Below, in pieces: positions 33,722-44,095 of a stretch of 64,000 nt of DNA. The translations under genes were made by a program, and so were the position numbers. Position 1 is the first letter of the stretch. The number at the start of each line of letters is the position of its first letter. Below the pieces are notes generated by a model that was given only the letters and a program-made list of their open reading frames with translations, was not told where the DNA came from and searched no databases. Location of the stretch: positions 620,001-684,000 of the forward strand of contig JADLZK010012248.1 in assembly GCA_015847255.1 (NCBI GenBank). Reading direction: 5' to 3'. The DNA is from Hyparrhenia diplandra (taxonomy: Eukaryota; Streptophyta; Magnoliopsida; Poales; Poaceae).

Positions 33722-33914
33722 AATAGCTTTCCGGAGCTTAATACCGGGAGAGGTTTTTGGTCTTTTTTTTCCTTTTTGGTATGGCGAGTCTGTAACCTAG
33801 CTTTTAGGGTGTGGGGTGTGTGTGTTGGGTCACTTGGACCGTTGTAACTTTCTCTCTACCTTAATGAAATGACTCGCAGTTCTCCTGTGCTGTTTGAGAA
33901 AAAAAAAAAAAAAA
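33722..33914 (+). mobile_element. 5'-truncated LINE/retroposon tail
   Basis: About 190 bp ending in poly-A (33898-33915), with CTTAATGAAATGACTCGCAGTTCTCCTGTGC before it, typical of grass LINE 3' UTRs. Direct repeats ATTGTTGAGAAA (about 33710-33721) and ATGTTGAGAAA (about 33916-33926) flank it. The paralogue at 50.66 kb (ATTGTTGAGAAAAAAATGAAGTC) lacks it. It is a different LINE family from that at 13.6 kb. Confidence 0.85.
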
Positions 33915-33926
33915 ATGTTGAGAAAT

Positions 33927-34684
33927 AAAATGAAGTCACTATGACACTTGATTAGAAATATTGGTGCTACTTATATATATGTTTGGTTTTTGTTGTTTTT
34001 CTCGATAGAAGATTAGATCAATGCATCTATAGATTAATGGGGAGCAAATAAAGTGCAGAAATAGTTCACCCTAACGAACTTCCCACTTTTCATGGAAACC
34101 AGTAATATTTGTTGGATTATGGGCAACCAGTAATCTTCTTTTTGACCATGTACTTACTATAAACACCCCAAAGCGGAATGTACATGGATATGATGTAATA
34201 CTATACTACTGTTTGTTAAATTCAAAACATGAATAATGTATTACGAGTAGTTGAAACCATAAGGATTCTGCTATTCCTTATCTAGGTGTTGTTTCGATTA
34301 ACCTTGTCGTTGTTGCTTGTTTTGGTTTCAAGTACGTGACGACCCTCGAAACATGCATTTCGCATGAATTTCCAAGCTTCTCCTTGACCTTCATCCACAA
34401 GGTGTAAGCCGTAAGCCAGAATCCAACAGTTGGCGCCATACTGAAAGTGGAATCAAGGCGAACGAAAGCAGAGCGAGTTAGAGACACCATTGGGTTCTCT
34501 CCTTCCTGTGTTGGTCATAGCACCTAAGCAATCAACAACATACATCGAGCTAGATCAAAATCCCAACACAAACATGAATCTAAAATCATATATGAAAACT
34601 TGGAGGACATATCCCCTAACTTGAAATTGCAATTCAAATATTGAACTCCAATATATTAAACATAAAACAAATATAAAAATTTGT
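33927..34684. other. Duplicated spacer (paralogue of 50.67-51.51 kb)
   Basis: Collinear with 50670-51510 over its whole length (e.g. GGATTATGGGCAACYAGTAATCTTC, CGATTAACC.CGTCGTTGTTGC, GAATCCAACA.TTGGCGCCATACTGA). A minus-strand frame (34278-34490) containing MVSLTRSAFVRLDSTFSMAP is echoed in the copy at 51.3 kb with differences. It may be a fossil retroelement fragment, but no family is assigned. Confidence 0.55.
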
Positions 34685-35100
34685 AGATCACATCGAGCAC
34701 TACACTTTAATTTAAAAATTGTCATCATTGGATGACAACCATTTACAGAGACAGTATGCATGGAAATTGATTTCTAAATGCGCTTTCTTAGTGGCCAACA
34801 TATTATACCATTTTAAGATGACATCATGGCCATTGAGAGTGTGTTCTAAAATTATTTTTTGTAGCAACCACCTACCTAAAAGCTGCTAGATGTCATGGTA
34901 ACCATGGGTACAGGTAGCAAATTCCTCTGCCCATGATCAGTGATCCATTATTTAAAATACTACAGTACATCGAACGACCTTAATGCATCTACGGCAGGTA
35001 AATGTAGGTGCAGAAGCAGCACACCTGACCTATATGAGCAACCTCTCATTATATAAGGCTTGAACTTGAACATGACTTTTCTCAATGGTAGTCTATTTTC
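34685..35100 (+). promoter_or_regulatory. PHAS promoter block (copy 2 of 3), target site lost
   Basis: It matches 20055-20510 and 51515-51900, ending CTCTCATTATATAAGGCTTGAACTTGAACATGAC (TATATAAG about 35053). The leader is cut at about 35105 by an insertion, and no miR2118-like site follows, although the 3' body of the unit (GTGTCACTGATGCACTTATATGCTA) is present at 35.42 kb. Confidence 0.62.
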
Positions 35101-35105
35101 ATAAG

Positions 35106-35310
35106 CAAGTTCACCAGCGGTCACTTATAGAGCCCGCCAGTATAGACGTGTGGCGGTTGAGTTATAGTAACCGCCAGTAGAGAGTGTTAGCACCGGCGGC
35201 TATTAATTGGGGCCTACTATTTTTTTGCTGGCACTCTGCTCTGTCGTAGCGCCACTGAAGTTTTTGGTATGGGGCCAGTGAAATTTGCTAGTCTACTAGT
35301 GGAATAGTGG
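35106..35310. mobile_element. CACTA-derived fragment
   Basis: Several copies of CCGCCAGT/GGCGGT-type words and a right end CTAGTCTACTAGTG (complement CACTAGTAGACTAG) suggest a short CACTA-related insertion that removed the middle of a PHAS unit. The left end is unclear. Confidence 0.4.
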
Positions 35311-35445
35311 TGTGCCTGGGTGAGCTGACGTTCTATTCGGATTAGTTGGTGACCAACACAAGCTTGAGGCCTACTAGCTAGAGATGTTCTTGATGGCGGC
35401 AGGGATGTTAGTTGTTACTGGTGTCACTGATGCACTTATATGCTA

Positions 35446-35595
35446 CTACCTCTATTCCAAATTATAAGACTTTCTGGCTTTTCTAGGTACATTTCCTATA
35501 CTTTGTATCTTGACATAGTGTATAATTAGATACATAATAAATGAAATGCATTTAGAAAAGCCATAAAGTCTTATAATTTGGGATGGAGGGAATAG
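35446..35595. mobile_element. Stowaway-type MITE
   Basis: 150 bp with terminal inverted repeats (CTACCTCTATTCCAAATTAT at the left, complementary to the right end ATAATTTGGGATGGAGGGAATAG) flanked by TA. Paralogues at 12.65 and 53.97 kb (CATATGCTAGTAAACTGA) lack it. Confidence 0.9.
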
Positions 35596-36119
35596 TAAAC
35601 TGAGCTAGTTATTCATACAAATAAATAATTAACTTAAGCTCTTTTCACTAAATTAAAAAACTTCCTTCTTAACTTAAATGCCTTTTTGCATCCAATTCCT
35701 ATGCGTATTATGAACTTGCACATTTTTTAGCACTAGTACTACTTTCTCAGCATCTGTGTTTGGCACTAAAACAGGATTATGTACTGGATGCACATATGGG
35801 CATTTAATAACAGAGACTACAGCATAGACAGCCCACAAGATTTCCGTAGTGTGCACCTCATCTAGATGCTGACATGAAAAGATGTATGGTGTTGTTCAGG
35901 AAATCATTTTTTTCTTGACAATAAATTAATTAACTTGGTTTCTTCTGAAATTTTGCATAATTTTTTTTTGTTCAAATACCAATTGTGTCAAGAGAGGCTG
36001 CATTACTATATTAACTCTGAATATGTCTTCAACATTATGTTGCATGCATATCACTTGTTTGTACTAGTTTTCCGCCTACAGTTTTATCCTATAAATACTC
36101 CTTCAATAGTAGCTATACT

Positions 36120-36490
36120 GATTCATTAGACAGCGGAGCTGGAGCACAGTCCTGATGACTTAGGAATATGAGGCATCTTGGAAAACATCTCCTGCAGTGT
36201 GTGTGCACCATTTGGAATATGTTATATATGGTGCAGTGTGTGCATTGCGAATAGATCAGGAGCAGCACTGATCAGGAGCTATCTGTGACACTCCCTAGTG
36301 CCACAAGGATGAGCGAACTTTAAGATCCAATCAAGCTAGTGGCCGAGTTCTGCTAGATATCCTCTGAATCCTGTCCTCTGCTCTACTTTGCTACGTTGAA
36401 CAAGTTTGAGTCTATAGCTTGTGTCCAGAAAAGCTCAGCGGCACCAGTAACCTGCCATTCGAGGAATGCAGACTGTGAAGGAAAGGCGTT
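36120..36490 (+). ncRNA. Candidate 21-PHAS precursor, unit 11
   Basis: TATAAATA (36090-36097) in CCTATAAATACTCCTTCAATA lies 71 bp before the site at 36161-36182, which has 5' part TAGGAATA, core TGAGGCATC and 3' part TTGGA (17 of 22 matches; the 5' part matches miR2118's 3' end at 7 of 8 positions). The leader is short, about 40 nt from the expected start. The unit at 59.09 kb is a close paralogue. The body continues through GATCCAATCAAGCTAGTGGC and GCTACGTTGAACAAG. Confidence 0.68.
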
Positions 36491-36662
36491 GGTAGCATAA
36501 TGCGAATTGATTCTTACTGTAAAAATGACCGTGTAAATTATGTTTTCTTATTGACATCTTGCGCTTAACTCCACTACGTACTCATAGTGCAAAAGAAAAT
36601 TTTCTGCATTGCCTCTCTACCAGTAACAATGGTGGAGCCAGAAACAAATAATACACATCTAC

Positions 36663-36853
36663 TATTGTCATATAAATTCAAACGGTCTTAGTGATGGAAC
36701 ATAATGTGGCTAGCTGCACGTGATCACTTGGCCTTGATTCAGAAAGTGATTGCACACTATATGTGTGAAAAAAAAACAGAGGAAAATCCCATAGCTTGTT
36801 CTGATTTTTGTTATCATATGAACACCAGACAAAATGTGTTGCAAGCTGAGAGA

Positions 36854-36884
<31 letters not shown>

Positions 36885-36895
36885 CATTGCAGGTA
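36663..36895 (+). promoter_or_regulatory. PHAS promoter and leader lacking a target site
   Basis: CATATAAATTCAAAC (about 36669) and the full subfamily-B leader (GGCCTTGATTCAG, CACACTATATGTGTGA, GCAAGCTGAGAGA(GT)n(GA)n, GCATTGCAGGTA) are present, but the sequence then switches to ACCACCATATCATTACC without a miR2118 site. Truncated unit. Confidence 0.6.
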
Positions 36896-37092
36896 CCACC
36901 ATATCATTACCAAACTACCACATATAATTAAAAAAGTATCATTTATAATTAAAAAAGACAGGGAGACACTGTTCAGTTCAAAAAAAAAAAAAAAGAGTAC
37001 TTCCACATTCAATTAAAAAAAAAAAAAAAAAGGGCGACCATGTTCAGATCAAAAAAAAGTATCACCATATCTTTACCTAGCTACCACATATA
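36893..37092. repeat. Local duplication with poly-A
   Basis: ACCACCATATC.TTACC.A.CTACCACATATAA occurs at about 36897 and 37064, separated by A-rich runs (36980-36994, 37014-37031, 37050-37057) and repeated GACCATGTTCAG.TCAAAAAAA words. Confidence 0.7.
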
Positions 37093-37111
37093 ACCTCAAA
37101 CTGATCCACGC

Positions 37112-37510
37112 ATAAGTCGGGGCCAAATAACAGCTACATCAAAATGAAGAACTACCAGTACTTCCCGGAGACGATGAAAGCGTATGAACAAGCAGAATTG
37201 TTGGTGATAGGAAGAATCGGGAAACTCCTGTGCCACGTCATCAAAATATTGGCTAAATAATCCACCTCTGATCCATGGAATTCGAACTGAACCAAGAAGC
37301 TCCAGGATCAATTATGCTGTGGAAAAAGTAGCTGAATCTGCAAGAGAAAATATACTCATGTCGCATATGCGGTCATCCCTATGTTTGGTTTGATGCAGTG
37401 TTCCTATGTTTGGATTGGAATGGCTCCATCATCCTTGCATGAGAAATACCACAGTATTGTAAGAGGAAACCTGCAAGCTATCTAAACTGCCAAAGGCGTT
37501 CAATGCACTG
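37112..37510 (+). ncRNA. Weak PHAS-like unit 12
   Basis: CACATATAACCTCAAAC (37085) is followed 115 bp later by a degenerate site at 37202-37223 (5' part TGGTGATA, core GGAAGAATC, 3' part GGGAA; 15 of 22 matches). The same leader occurs before the site at 46.04 kb. Possibly decayed or matched to a different miR2118 member. Confidence 0.4.
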
Positions 37511-38764
37511 CTCTGTTTCCACTGATGAAACAAAAAGCAAGATGGACATAAAAATTTACTTAAGTTCTCGATAGAAAATAGTGTGGAGGATACTATGGTC
37601 CAGAAAATGACAAGCTATCACGCCAACAATAATAATAATCAAATGATTCATGCTTCAGTGACATGTCCTCACCTCTTTTGGAGGCCAGATTTGAAAAGAC
37701 GTATGGTATTGGACTATTGGTTAGTAAATAAATTTGTGTTGGTTAAATAGCTTGATTGTTTATGAATTTTCTCATAGTTATTGTTGTTATAGAATCCTAA
37801 CATTATGGTATCAGCAACTAAAAAAACATTATGGTGTCAGTAGAGGCTGCATTGCCTACTAGTTTCTGACACATTCTTTTTCATCCACAAAGGATGTAAG
37901 TGTGACCCCTTCTTTGTCTGACCAGTGCATTCGAGATATATCTTTGATTTATGTCCGGTGTCTCTTGATTGTACGTAGTGTTGTTCGTTTCAGGTAGTCT
38001 CATCCTATATACATGAACACTCAATCGTGGCTACTCGGATGAATTAGGCATTGCCGTTCTAGCTATAACTAACCCCAAAATGATGCAACTCGAAAGATGG
38101 GAATTTGATGCATCTGGGACATCAGCTGCAGTTGTATGATCACATAAGGAGAATAACTGTCCAGCAGCCTTCCATGCTGATGGTGCATCAAGAGAATTGG
38201 GTGTCCAAGCACTCAAGAAAGATGAGGGTCCAACATTTCGAATAAGGGATGATGTGGGAAAAACTACGCACGGTACTTGTTATTCTTCCCTGATGCATGG
38301 ATAATTCTCCTTCACAAGCCGCTCGTAGCAGTGTACCTACGTATAGCAAGAAAAAAACGTGTATAACAACTTTTTGCTTATATCTTTCAATACAGAGAGC
38401 ACTTGAAGGAAATGTGAAAGACTAAGCAAACCAAGGAGATCGAGGCCCGGCGGCCAGGCTAGATCCACATCTGGTGATCCCCGGTCGCCGGTGGCAGTAG
38501 TGATGCTGCTTAGGAAATCGAATTTCTCTTGACGATAAATTAACCTCTGGTTGCTTCCGATTTTTTGCATAATTTTTTTGTTCTAATGTACAATCCCAAT
38601 TGTGTCAATAGAGGCTGCATTACTATATTAACTCTGACCAGTATACTTTTTTTCTGACCAGTGTTTTGAATAATGTACTTCAACATTATGTTGGTAGCAT
38701 AATGCGAATTGATTCGTAGTGTAAAAATGGCAGTGTAAATTATGTTTTCTTATTGACATCTTCT
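37511..38764. other. Spacer with PHAS-body repeats
   Basis: No gene. A promoter-like CCTATATACATGAACACTCAATCGTGGCTA (about 38003) is followed at 38098-38119 by a very degenerate site (core TGATGCATC, then TGGGA). The body words GTTGTATGATCACATAAGGA and GGGTGTCCAAGCACTCAAGAAAGATGAGG recur at 57.22-57.36 kb. A block at 38510-38760 repeats 35.9-36.0 and 58.74-58.96 kb. Confidence 0.5.
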
Positions 38765-39383
38765 ACTTAATCAACTCTAAGACGAGAGCCCCTTGTTCGT
38801 CCGACGGGGTGATCTGAATATGACGGAGCCCCTTGACTGGCGACCCGCAGGCGATCAGTGGGTGACGGCCACTACGGCGAAACTTGCGTGCGCTAGGCGA
38901 GGCCGCTGGCCACGCGAGTGGATCCGCTGCCGTTGTTGGCGGCCGCCGCCGCCGCCGGTCGTACGCAGCCATCCGCCTGCCGCCTGGCCACCGGTCTTGG
39001 CGCGACCCCATCCTCCTCCAGCGATGCGCGATCCCGCGCTATCCCGACGCCGGCGCGCGATCTCGCCCGTCCCCGCGCCGCGACGCAATCCCCCCGCCCG
39101 GCTCCGCTGATCGTCGAGGACCGCTGGCGCCTTTGATCCATGTGATGCTGATCCGCTAAGGCCGCTAGCACCTTGCCGACGGCCTCGCCGACCTCGCCCG
39201 TGGGGACCCGATGACCCACTGATCCAACAAGTGCGGAGGGTCAGGATGGCGACCGCCGAGGGCGGCTTGGGTGACAATCTCGCGGATCCCGACGGCGAGC
39301 CGGACGGTGAAGGTTGGAGCACCGATTACCAGGCCTCACCTTCCGTCTCGGCTCCACCGCAAGCAGGGGCGAGATCGAGGCCA

Positions 39384-39665
39384 TCGTCATTGCCGCCGGG
39401 CGCCCACACACCTTCTTCGAATGTCGCCCACCTCATCGACAACACCAACAATCCAAAAGGTGCCGACGGCGATCGGGAACTTCGCATCTGCTCCATCGCG
39501 GTTGGGATGCTCATCAAAGTCATCGTCATGTACCCGATCCAGCACCGGCAGTACTTTGGGACGGCACCGACAACCTGCTCGTGCTGCTCATCGGCGGGAT
39601 CCCCATTGCCATGCCCGCCGTGCTGTCGGTGACCATGGCCATCGGGTCGCACCGGATCTTGACGG
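39384..39665 (+). pseudogene. Plasma-membrane H+-ATPase gene fragment
   Basis: Read with frame changes: HTFF, AHLIDNTNN, NPKG../QKVPTAIGNF, then ICSIAVGMLIKVIVMYPIQH and, after a shift, DNLLVLLIGGIPIAMP and VLSVTMAIGSH. These are consecutive pieces around transmembrane segments 3-4 of P-type H+-ATPases (AHA/OSA family). The phosphorylation DKTGT motif is beyond the fragment and absent. It is continuous without introns over this span and has at least two frameshifts, so it is a captured, dead fragment. Confidence 0.8.
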
Positions 39666-40171
39666 TGGCGGCAGCCCAAAGATGGTGACGACGGCGATGA
39701 CGACGCTCCTTCCCCGGCGAGGCTGCGGGACCCCGCCTCCTATTTCGATGGCGGCGAGTATGCAAGACCCCGCCAATCTTGACGGTCCTGCGTGTGCGGA
39801 TGCATCGGCCCAATCTACAATGACAGGTGTTAAACCGCGGAGAATAGAGACAATTTCTAGTGTCTCTCACTTCTACATGGGTCATTTTTCCTCAACTTTT
39901 GAAGATGATCGCGATAATATGTGGTCAGGTATGCGACGGTGTGTTGCGTCACTCCCATGATTTGATTAATAAGATTACAAGTGTGATGCACTAGTGCAAG
40001 GCCCTATCCATCCTATTACAAGCGATGGATTAGGTGCATCCCTTCGACGAGGTGGCGGCCGGTGTTGACCGGATCTGTCGCTGGAGATCAAAGTGGCCGT
40101 GAGTCCGCTACATCAGACCGCTTGGATGTTGAGTGAAGGTTGAGCCTCTTGCTCTTGTCCCACCTCGTGCC

Positions 40172-41964
40172 TGTAAGGTCCTAGATGGCTAGAGGGGGGT
40201 GAATAGCCTATAAAATTGTTCTACAAGCTCAACTCAACAAACCGGTTAGAATAAAACACGGCGTAAAGCGGTTTGCACTAGCTCTAATGGTCAAGCAAGC
40301 CTTCTAGTGACAAGACTAAATAATTCTATGATCTCTAGTCCACACAAAGTCTATGTCACTACTCTAGCTAATGAGCAAACCTAATATGGCCCTTATGCTA
40401 GCAAGAACAACCTACACAAGCAAGTACTAGCTCTCTATTCAAAGTAAACTAGGAAAGTAATGCAAGAGTGAGAAGCTTGTTATACCGCCTTGTAGAGGAT
40501 GTCAACCAATCACCGGGGAGAAGAAAACCAATCAATCACTCGAAGGTGATGATCCACACAATGAGACAATGAACAAGTCGATTTGTTCACCCGGAGTTCG
40601 CTTGTACACCGACAACTACTCTCCGGTTGTGCCGACCAACACAAGGATGGTGTTTGAGCTAGGCGGTGCCCTTGCTAGCCTCAACACACCACTCAACAAG
40701 TGTGGTACCCAAAGCACGAGCAATGTATTCCTTGCACTTTGTCTTCCCGACGAGGAGTGCATAATCCTCTCACAAACCAACCGGAGGTGGCCAAGAAACA
40801 ATCTCCTCTTCTTGCCAACAACTCCAGCAAACACCAAGCCGGCTAGGAGCGGTGTCTCCAAGAGAAACAAGAAACCAACCGGCTCACAATGATCCCCAAG
40901 CGCCTCTAGATGCAAAGATCAAAGCAAAGAGCACTTGGATCACCTCAACTCACTTGAATGAAGCTCACAAGCAAATGGAGTGAGGAGGTAGTTGTTTTCT
41001 CAGCTCAAAGGGTGTTAGAATGTGTAAGAATGACCAAGAGGCCTCCCAAAGGCCGGCCACACAAATATATATAGCCCCCCATTCGAAATAGAGCCGTTAC
41101 TTTCAAATCCGTTGAAATTTGTACAGCGCGGACGCGCCATGCGCCGTGTCAACCGCACCGGGTCACGCTTCGGTATTTAACGTCGCCGGACAGCGCCAGC
41201 GCAAAGCGCCGTCTGACGTCGTCGCGCGCCACGTCCGGGCGACCCCGTGACATGCTTATCGGACTGCGTCCGGCGCGCCGCCGACGCGCCAGCGCGCCGC
41301 AATCGCGCCTCGACCAAACCCTCGCCCGTGCGCGCCGGACGCGCTGGGGACTCCTCGAGCCCGCGTCAGGCGTGGGGCGCCGGACGCGTCAGGCGCGCCG
41401 TCCAGCCCCTAACACCGCGCCGGACGCGCCCGGGTGCTTCATGCCGGCCGCGTCGTCGGCGCAGGTCACTTTGCGCTGAAGGTGTCGGTTTGCGTCGATT
41501 CGATTTTGTTCCAACTTCCGTCACTTGTCTTGAGTTACCAACACGTCGAAGAACACCCCGACCACTGTGTTAGCATTTTCAAAACATTTTTCCCAAGTGC
41601 AAAGTTAGCTCTCTAGGTTAGAATGCATGCAAATGAATTTTGAACCTAGAGGCACTGGAGGATCGATATGTACGGTAAGTTTCCCTCTTTATAGTACGGC
41701 TTATCGATCCTATAACCACCCACACCCTCTATGGTGTCTTGGGTGTGAAATCAAAAGACCTATGGATATACCTTTGCCTTGGGGACCTTTGATCTCCGAA
41801 ACTCCACCGAGTTGCATGCTTGATCATCTTTTGGATCACTCGATCCCTCATCCATGACCACCATGCATCAACTCCGGCACGACCAATCTCCAATCATGTT
41901 ACACACTTTGAGAGATTAGTCCTTAGGTGTCACTAATTAGCCAAAACCAAACAAGAGATCTTCA
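40172..41964. mobile_element. Solo LTR (1.79 kb)
   Basis: It begins TGTAAGGTCCTAGATGGCTAG and ends AGATCTTCA, with the 5-bp duplication GTGCC on both sides (40167-40171, 41965-41969). No internal domain or second LTR is present. The start text is typical of large grass LTRs. It contains a CpG-dense region (41115-41475), unusual in an AT-rich window. The frames inside it (e.g. 41247-41573) are compositional artefacts. Confidence 0.88.
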
Positions 41965-42405
41965 GTGCCCTCCGCATGGAAGATACCTCTTCAAGGTTGA
42001 CGGGATGCACGTTGTCATCTTATTTGTGCAATGGAGCTCACTTTGATGCTGTCGCCAAGTGAGCTCAATTGATACTGGACACAGGCGGCCTTTAGTAAGG
42101 TTCTTTGTTGTACTAAAGTTTCGCTTTTTTTGTTGTAATAATTAGGCTGTGTGTGGTAGTGCAAAGACCGGAAGGTCGTGTGTATTACTGCACAGGCCGG
42201 AATGTAATTCCTTTATCTAAAAAAAACTTAATCAACTCTAATACTCATAGTGCAAAAGAAAATTTCTTGCTATGTCTGTTCACCCTATATAGACAAAGAC
42301 TAGGGAGCTATAAACACTTTTGAGCCTCGGAAAACGTATAGAAAAACGAATAATACACATCTACTATATTGCTCATAAATACAGACACACTGTCTTAGAC
42401 ATGGG

Positions 42406-42985
42406 ACATAAGGTAGCTAGCTAGCTGCACGTGGTCACTTGGCCTTGATTCAGGCAGTTGATGACTCAGTATATATGTATGTAAAAAAGAGAGGAAAATC
42501 CAGTAGCTGCCTCTGATTATGTATCAGATGAACACTAGCCAAAATGTGTCGCAAGCAGAGAGAGAGAGAGAGAGCGCATTGCAGCTAGCATCTGTACATG
42601 TCCAAGAACAAACAGAGCACAATTAGGCGTATTCATTAGGATTAGGAGGCGTCAGGAACCAGGTTAAGTATGGTGCTGCATAAAATGGTACAAAAATTTC
42701 CACATCCACTCGCCGAAGCCTTTTGAGGGCCTCCACGCGAGCCAACTGGTGTTACCGTTGTCCCTGCCTACCATGCAACAAGCTCGAGGCCAGCACACCA
42801 CCAAAAGTAAACCAAGTGTAGACATTGAGGTGGATAAAAGGTGGTGAGCCCCATGGCAGTGACGCAAGGGAAATGCAAGGCATAACATTTTGGATAGAGT
42901 GAGTCAGACTGCAAGTACGGATGCAGACCTTGTCGGAGGCACCATATTGGCCATAGAGGGCTCTGGCACCGCATTCCCCACCGAA
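42406..42985 (+). ncRNA. Candidate 21-PHAS precursor, unit 13
   Basis: CATAAATA (42374-42381) leads the subfamily-B leader (GACATGGGACATAAGG, GGTCACTTGGCCTTGATTCAGGCAGTTGATG, GA tract 42559-42575, TGTCCAAGAACAAACAGAGCACAATTAGG). The site at 42637-42658 has 5' part TAGGATTA, core GGAGGCGTC (one change) and 3' part AGGAA (19 of 22 matches). The body includes AACTGGTGTTACCGTTGTCCCTGCC and GATAAAAGGTGGTGAGCCCCATGG as in unit 4. Confidence 0.76.
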
Positions 42986-43640
42986 AAAATGATATATGTC
43001 GATTAACATTTTTTAGGGAATATACAAGCTGATTAGCTGGTTTTCTCTTGCACGCGTGTTAGTCTGATGGCTAATTTAGCCCACCAGGGGATGGGCATGG
43101 GGGTGGGGATGGGTCTGGGCCACCCATATATATACAAGCTCGCACAGCCGCACTTATAGGACCGGACATCGGTCAACATTTGAGAAAAAAGAGGTTTTTT
43201 GCTTGCTTTACCATAGTTCCACAATTGCTTGGTTCCTTTAGTTTGATCATATGTATTAATTGAATTAGCGGTTTTCAATCACATTGTACTAATAGTCTAA
43301 TACTGATGCTTAACAATAGTCTAACCCGGTGTTCTTCTATTTTATTTTAATTCAAAATCCACTGTGGGTTCTCCCCTGCAGTTTTTGCCGTCAAAAAAAA
43401 CAATGGTTTATTCAAGGAATGCAGATTTTGGTGCTTTGGACGTCAGTGGAGAAGAGGACTGTGAAGGCAAGGCGTGGTAGCATAGTGCGAATTGATTCTT
43501 AGCGTAAAAATGACCATGTAAATTCTGTTTTCTTATTGACATCGTCTGCTTAACTCCACTACTCATAGTGCAAAAGAATTGTTTTCTTCTGTGCCTATTC
43601 ACCACATATAGACAAAAACAAATAATACACATCTAATATG
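42986..43640. other. 3' flank of unit 13 and upstream block of unit 14
   Basis: Non-coding. TCAATCACATTGTACTAATAGTCTAATACTGATGCTTAACAAT repeats the 3' flank of units 3 and 4. GCATAGTGCGAATTGATTCTTAGCGTAAAAATGACC repeats 36.5 and 38.7 kb. GGGGATGGGCATGGGGGTGGGGATGGG (about 43087) is G-rich and locally repetitive. Confidence 0.5.
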
Positions 43641-43675
43641 CTCATATAAATACAGACACAGTCTTAGTTATGGGA

Positions 43676-43827
43676 CAAAAGGTGCCTAGCTGCACGTGGT
43701 CACTTGGCCTTGATTCAGCCAGTTGATGGCACACACTTTTTGTGAAAAAAAAAAGAGAGGAAAATCCAGTAGCTTGCTCTGATTATCAATCATATGAACA
43801 CCAGGCAAAATGTTATTCATGTCGCAA

Positions 43828-43862
<35 letters not shown>

Positions 43863-44095
43863 ATTGCAGGTAGCAACCGTACGTGTCCAAGAACAAACAG
43901 AGGACAATTAGGCATGAGTAGGATTTGGTGGCATCAGGAACTAGAACAGCTATGGTGCGGCCTAAAATGGTACTTTGCTTTGCTTGACCACTTTCCCCTG
44001 GCGTTACCATTGTCGTCAAATTTCTCCTGCTCGACTCTTCTAGAATTGCCAGACGCGACATTTGAGGGGGCTTGAAAAGAGGGATGTCATATACC
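43676..44095 (+). ncRNA. Candidate 21-PHAS precursor, unit 14
   Basis: TATAAATA (43645-43652), the conserved leader, and a long (GA)n tract (43829-43861) precede the site at 43919-43940, which has 5' part TAGGATTT, core GGTGGCATC and 3' part AGGAA (19 of 22 matches). CTAGAACAGCTATGGTGCGGCCTAAAATGGTA follows. The body (GGCGTTACCATTGTCGTCAAATTTCTCCTGCTC) matches unit 3. Confidence 0.76.

Larger units (their letters stand above)
38781..42225 (+). mobile_element. PolyA-tailed retroinsertion carrying captured gene sequence
   Basis: A perfect 16-bp target duplication ACTTAATCAACTCTAA (38765-38780, 42226-42241) brackets 3.4 kb ending TTATCTAAAAAAA, the LINE-type 3' end (GTGTGTATTACTGCACAGGCCGG precedes). 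Paralogues at 36.55 and 43.54 kb (CTTAACTCCACTACTCATAGTGC) are empty. The left 1.4 kb is GC-rich and includes a plasma-membrane H+-ATPase fragment. A solo LTR (40172-41964) was inserted later. Without the LTR the insertion is about 1.65 kb. It looks like a LINE-mobilised chimera. Confidence 0.85.

Noticed and set aside
34278..34490. Copia gag fragment
   Set aside because: No diagnostic motif could be confirmed; described only as duplicated spacer.
38098..38119. Additional miR2118 site
   Set aside because: Core TGATGCATC has too many changes; kept only as a note on a related body.
38793..39330. Protein-coding gene from long GC-rich frames on both strands
   Set aside because: Overlapping frames on both strands reflect GC-rich composition; only the H+-ATPase-like part at 39384-39665 has recognisable homology and it is frameshifted.
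41247..41573. 108-codon ORF, Arg/Ala-rich
   Set aside because: Lies in the CpG-rich core of the solo LTR; no domain and a compositional cause is sufficient.
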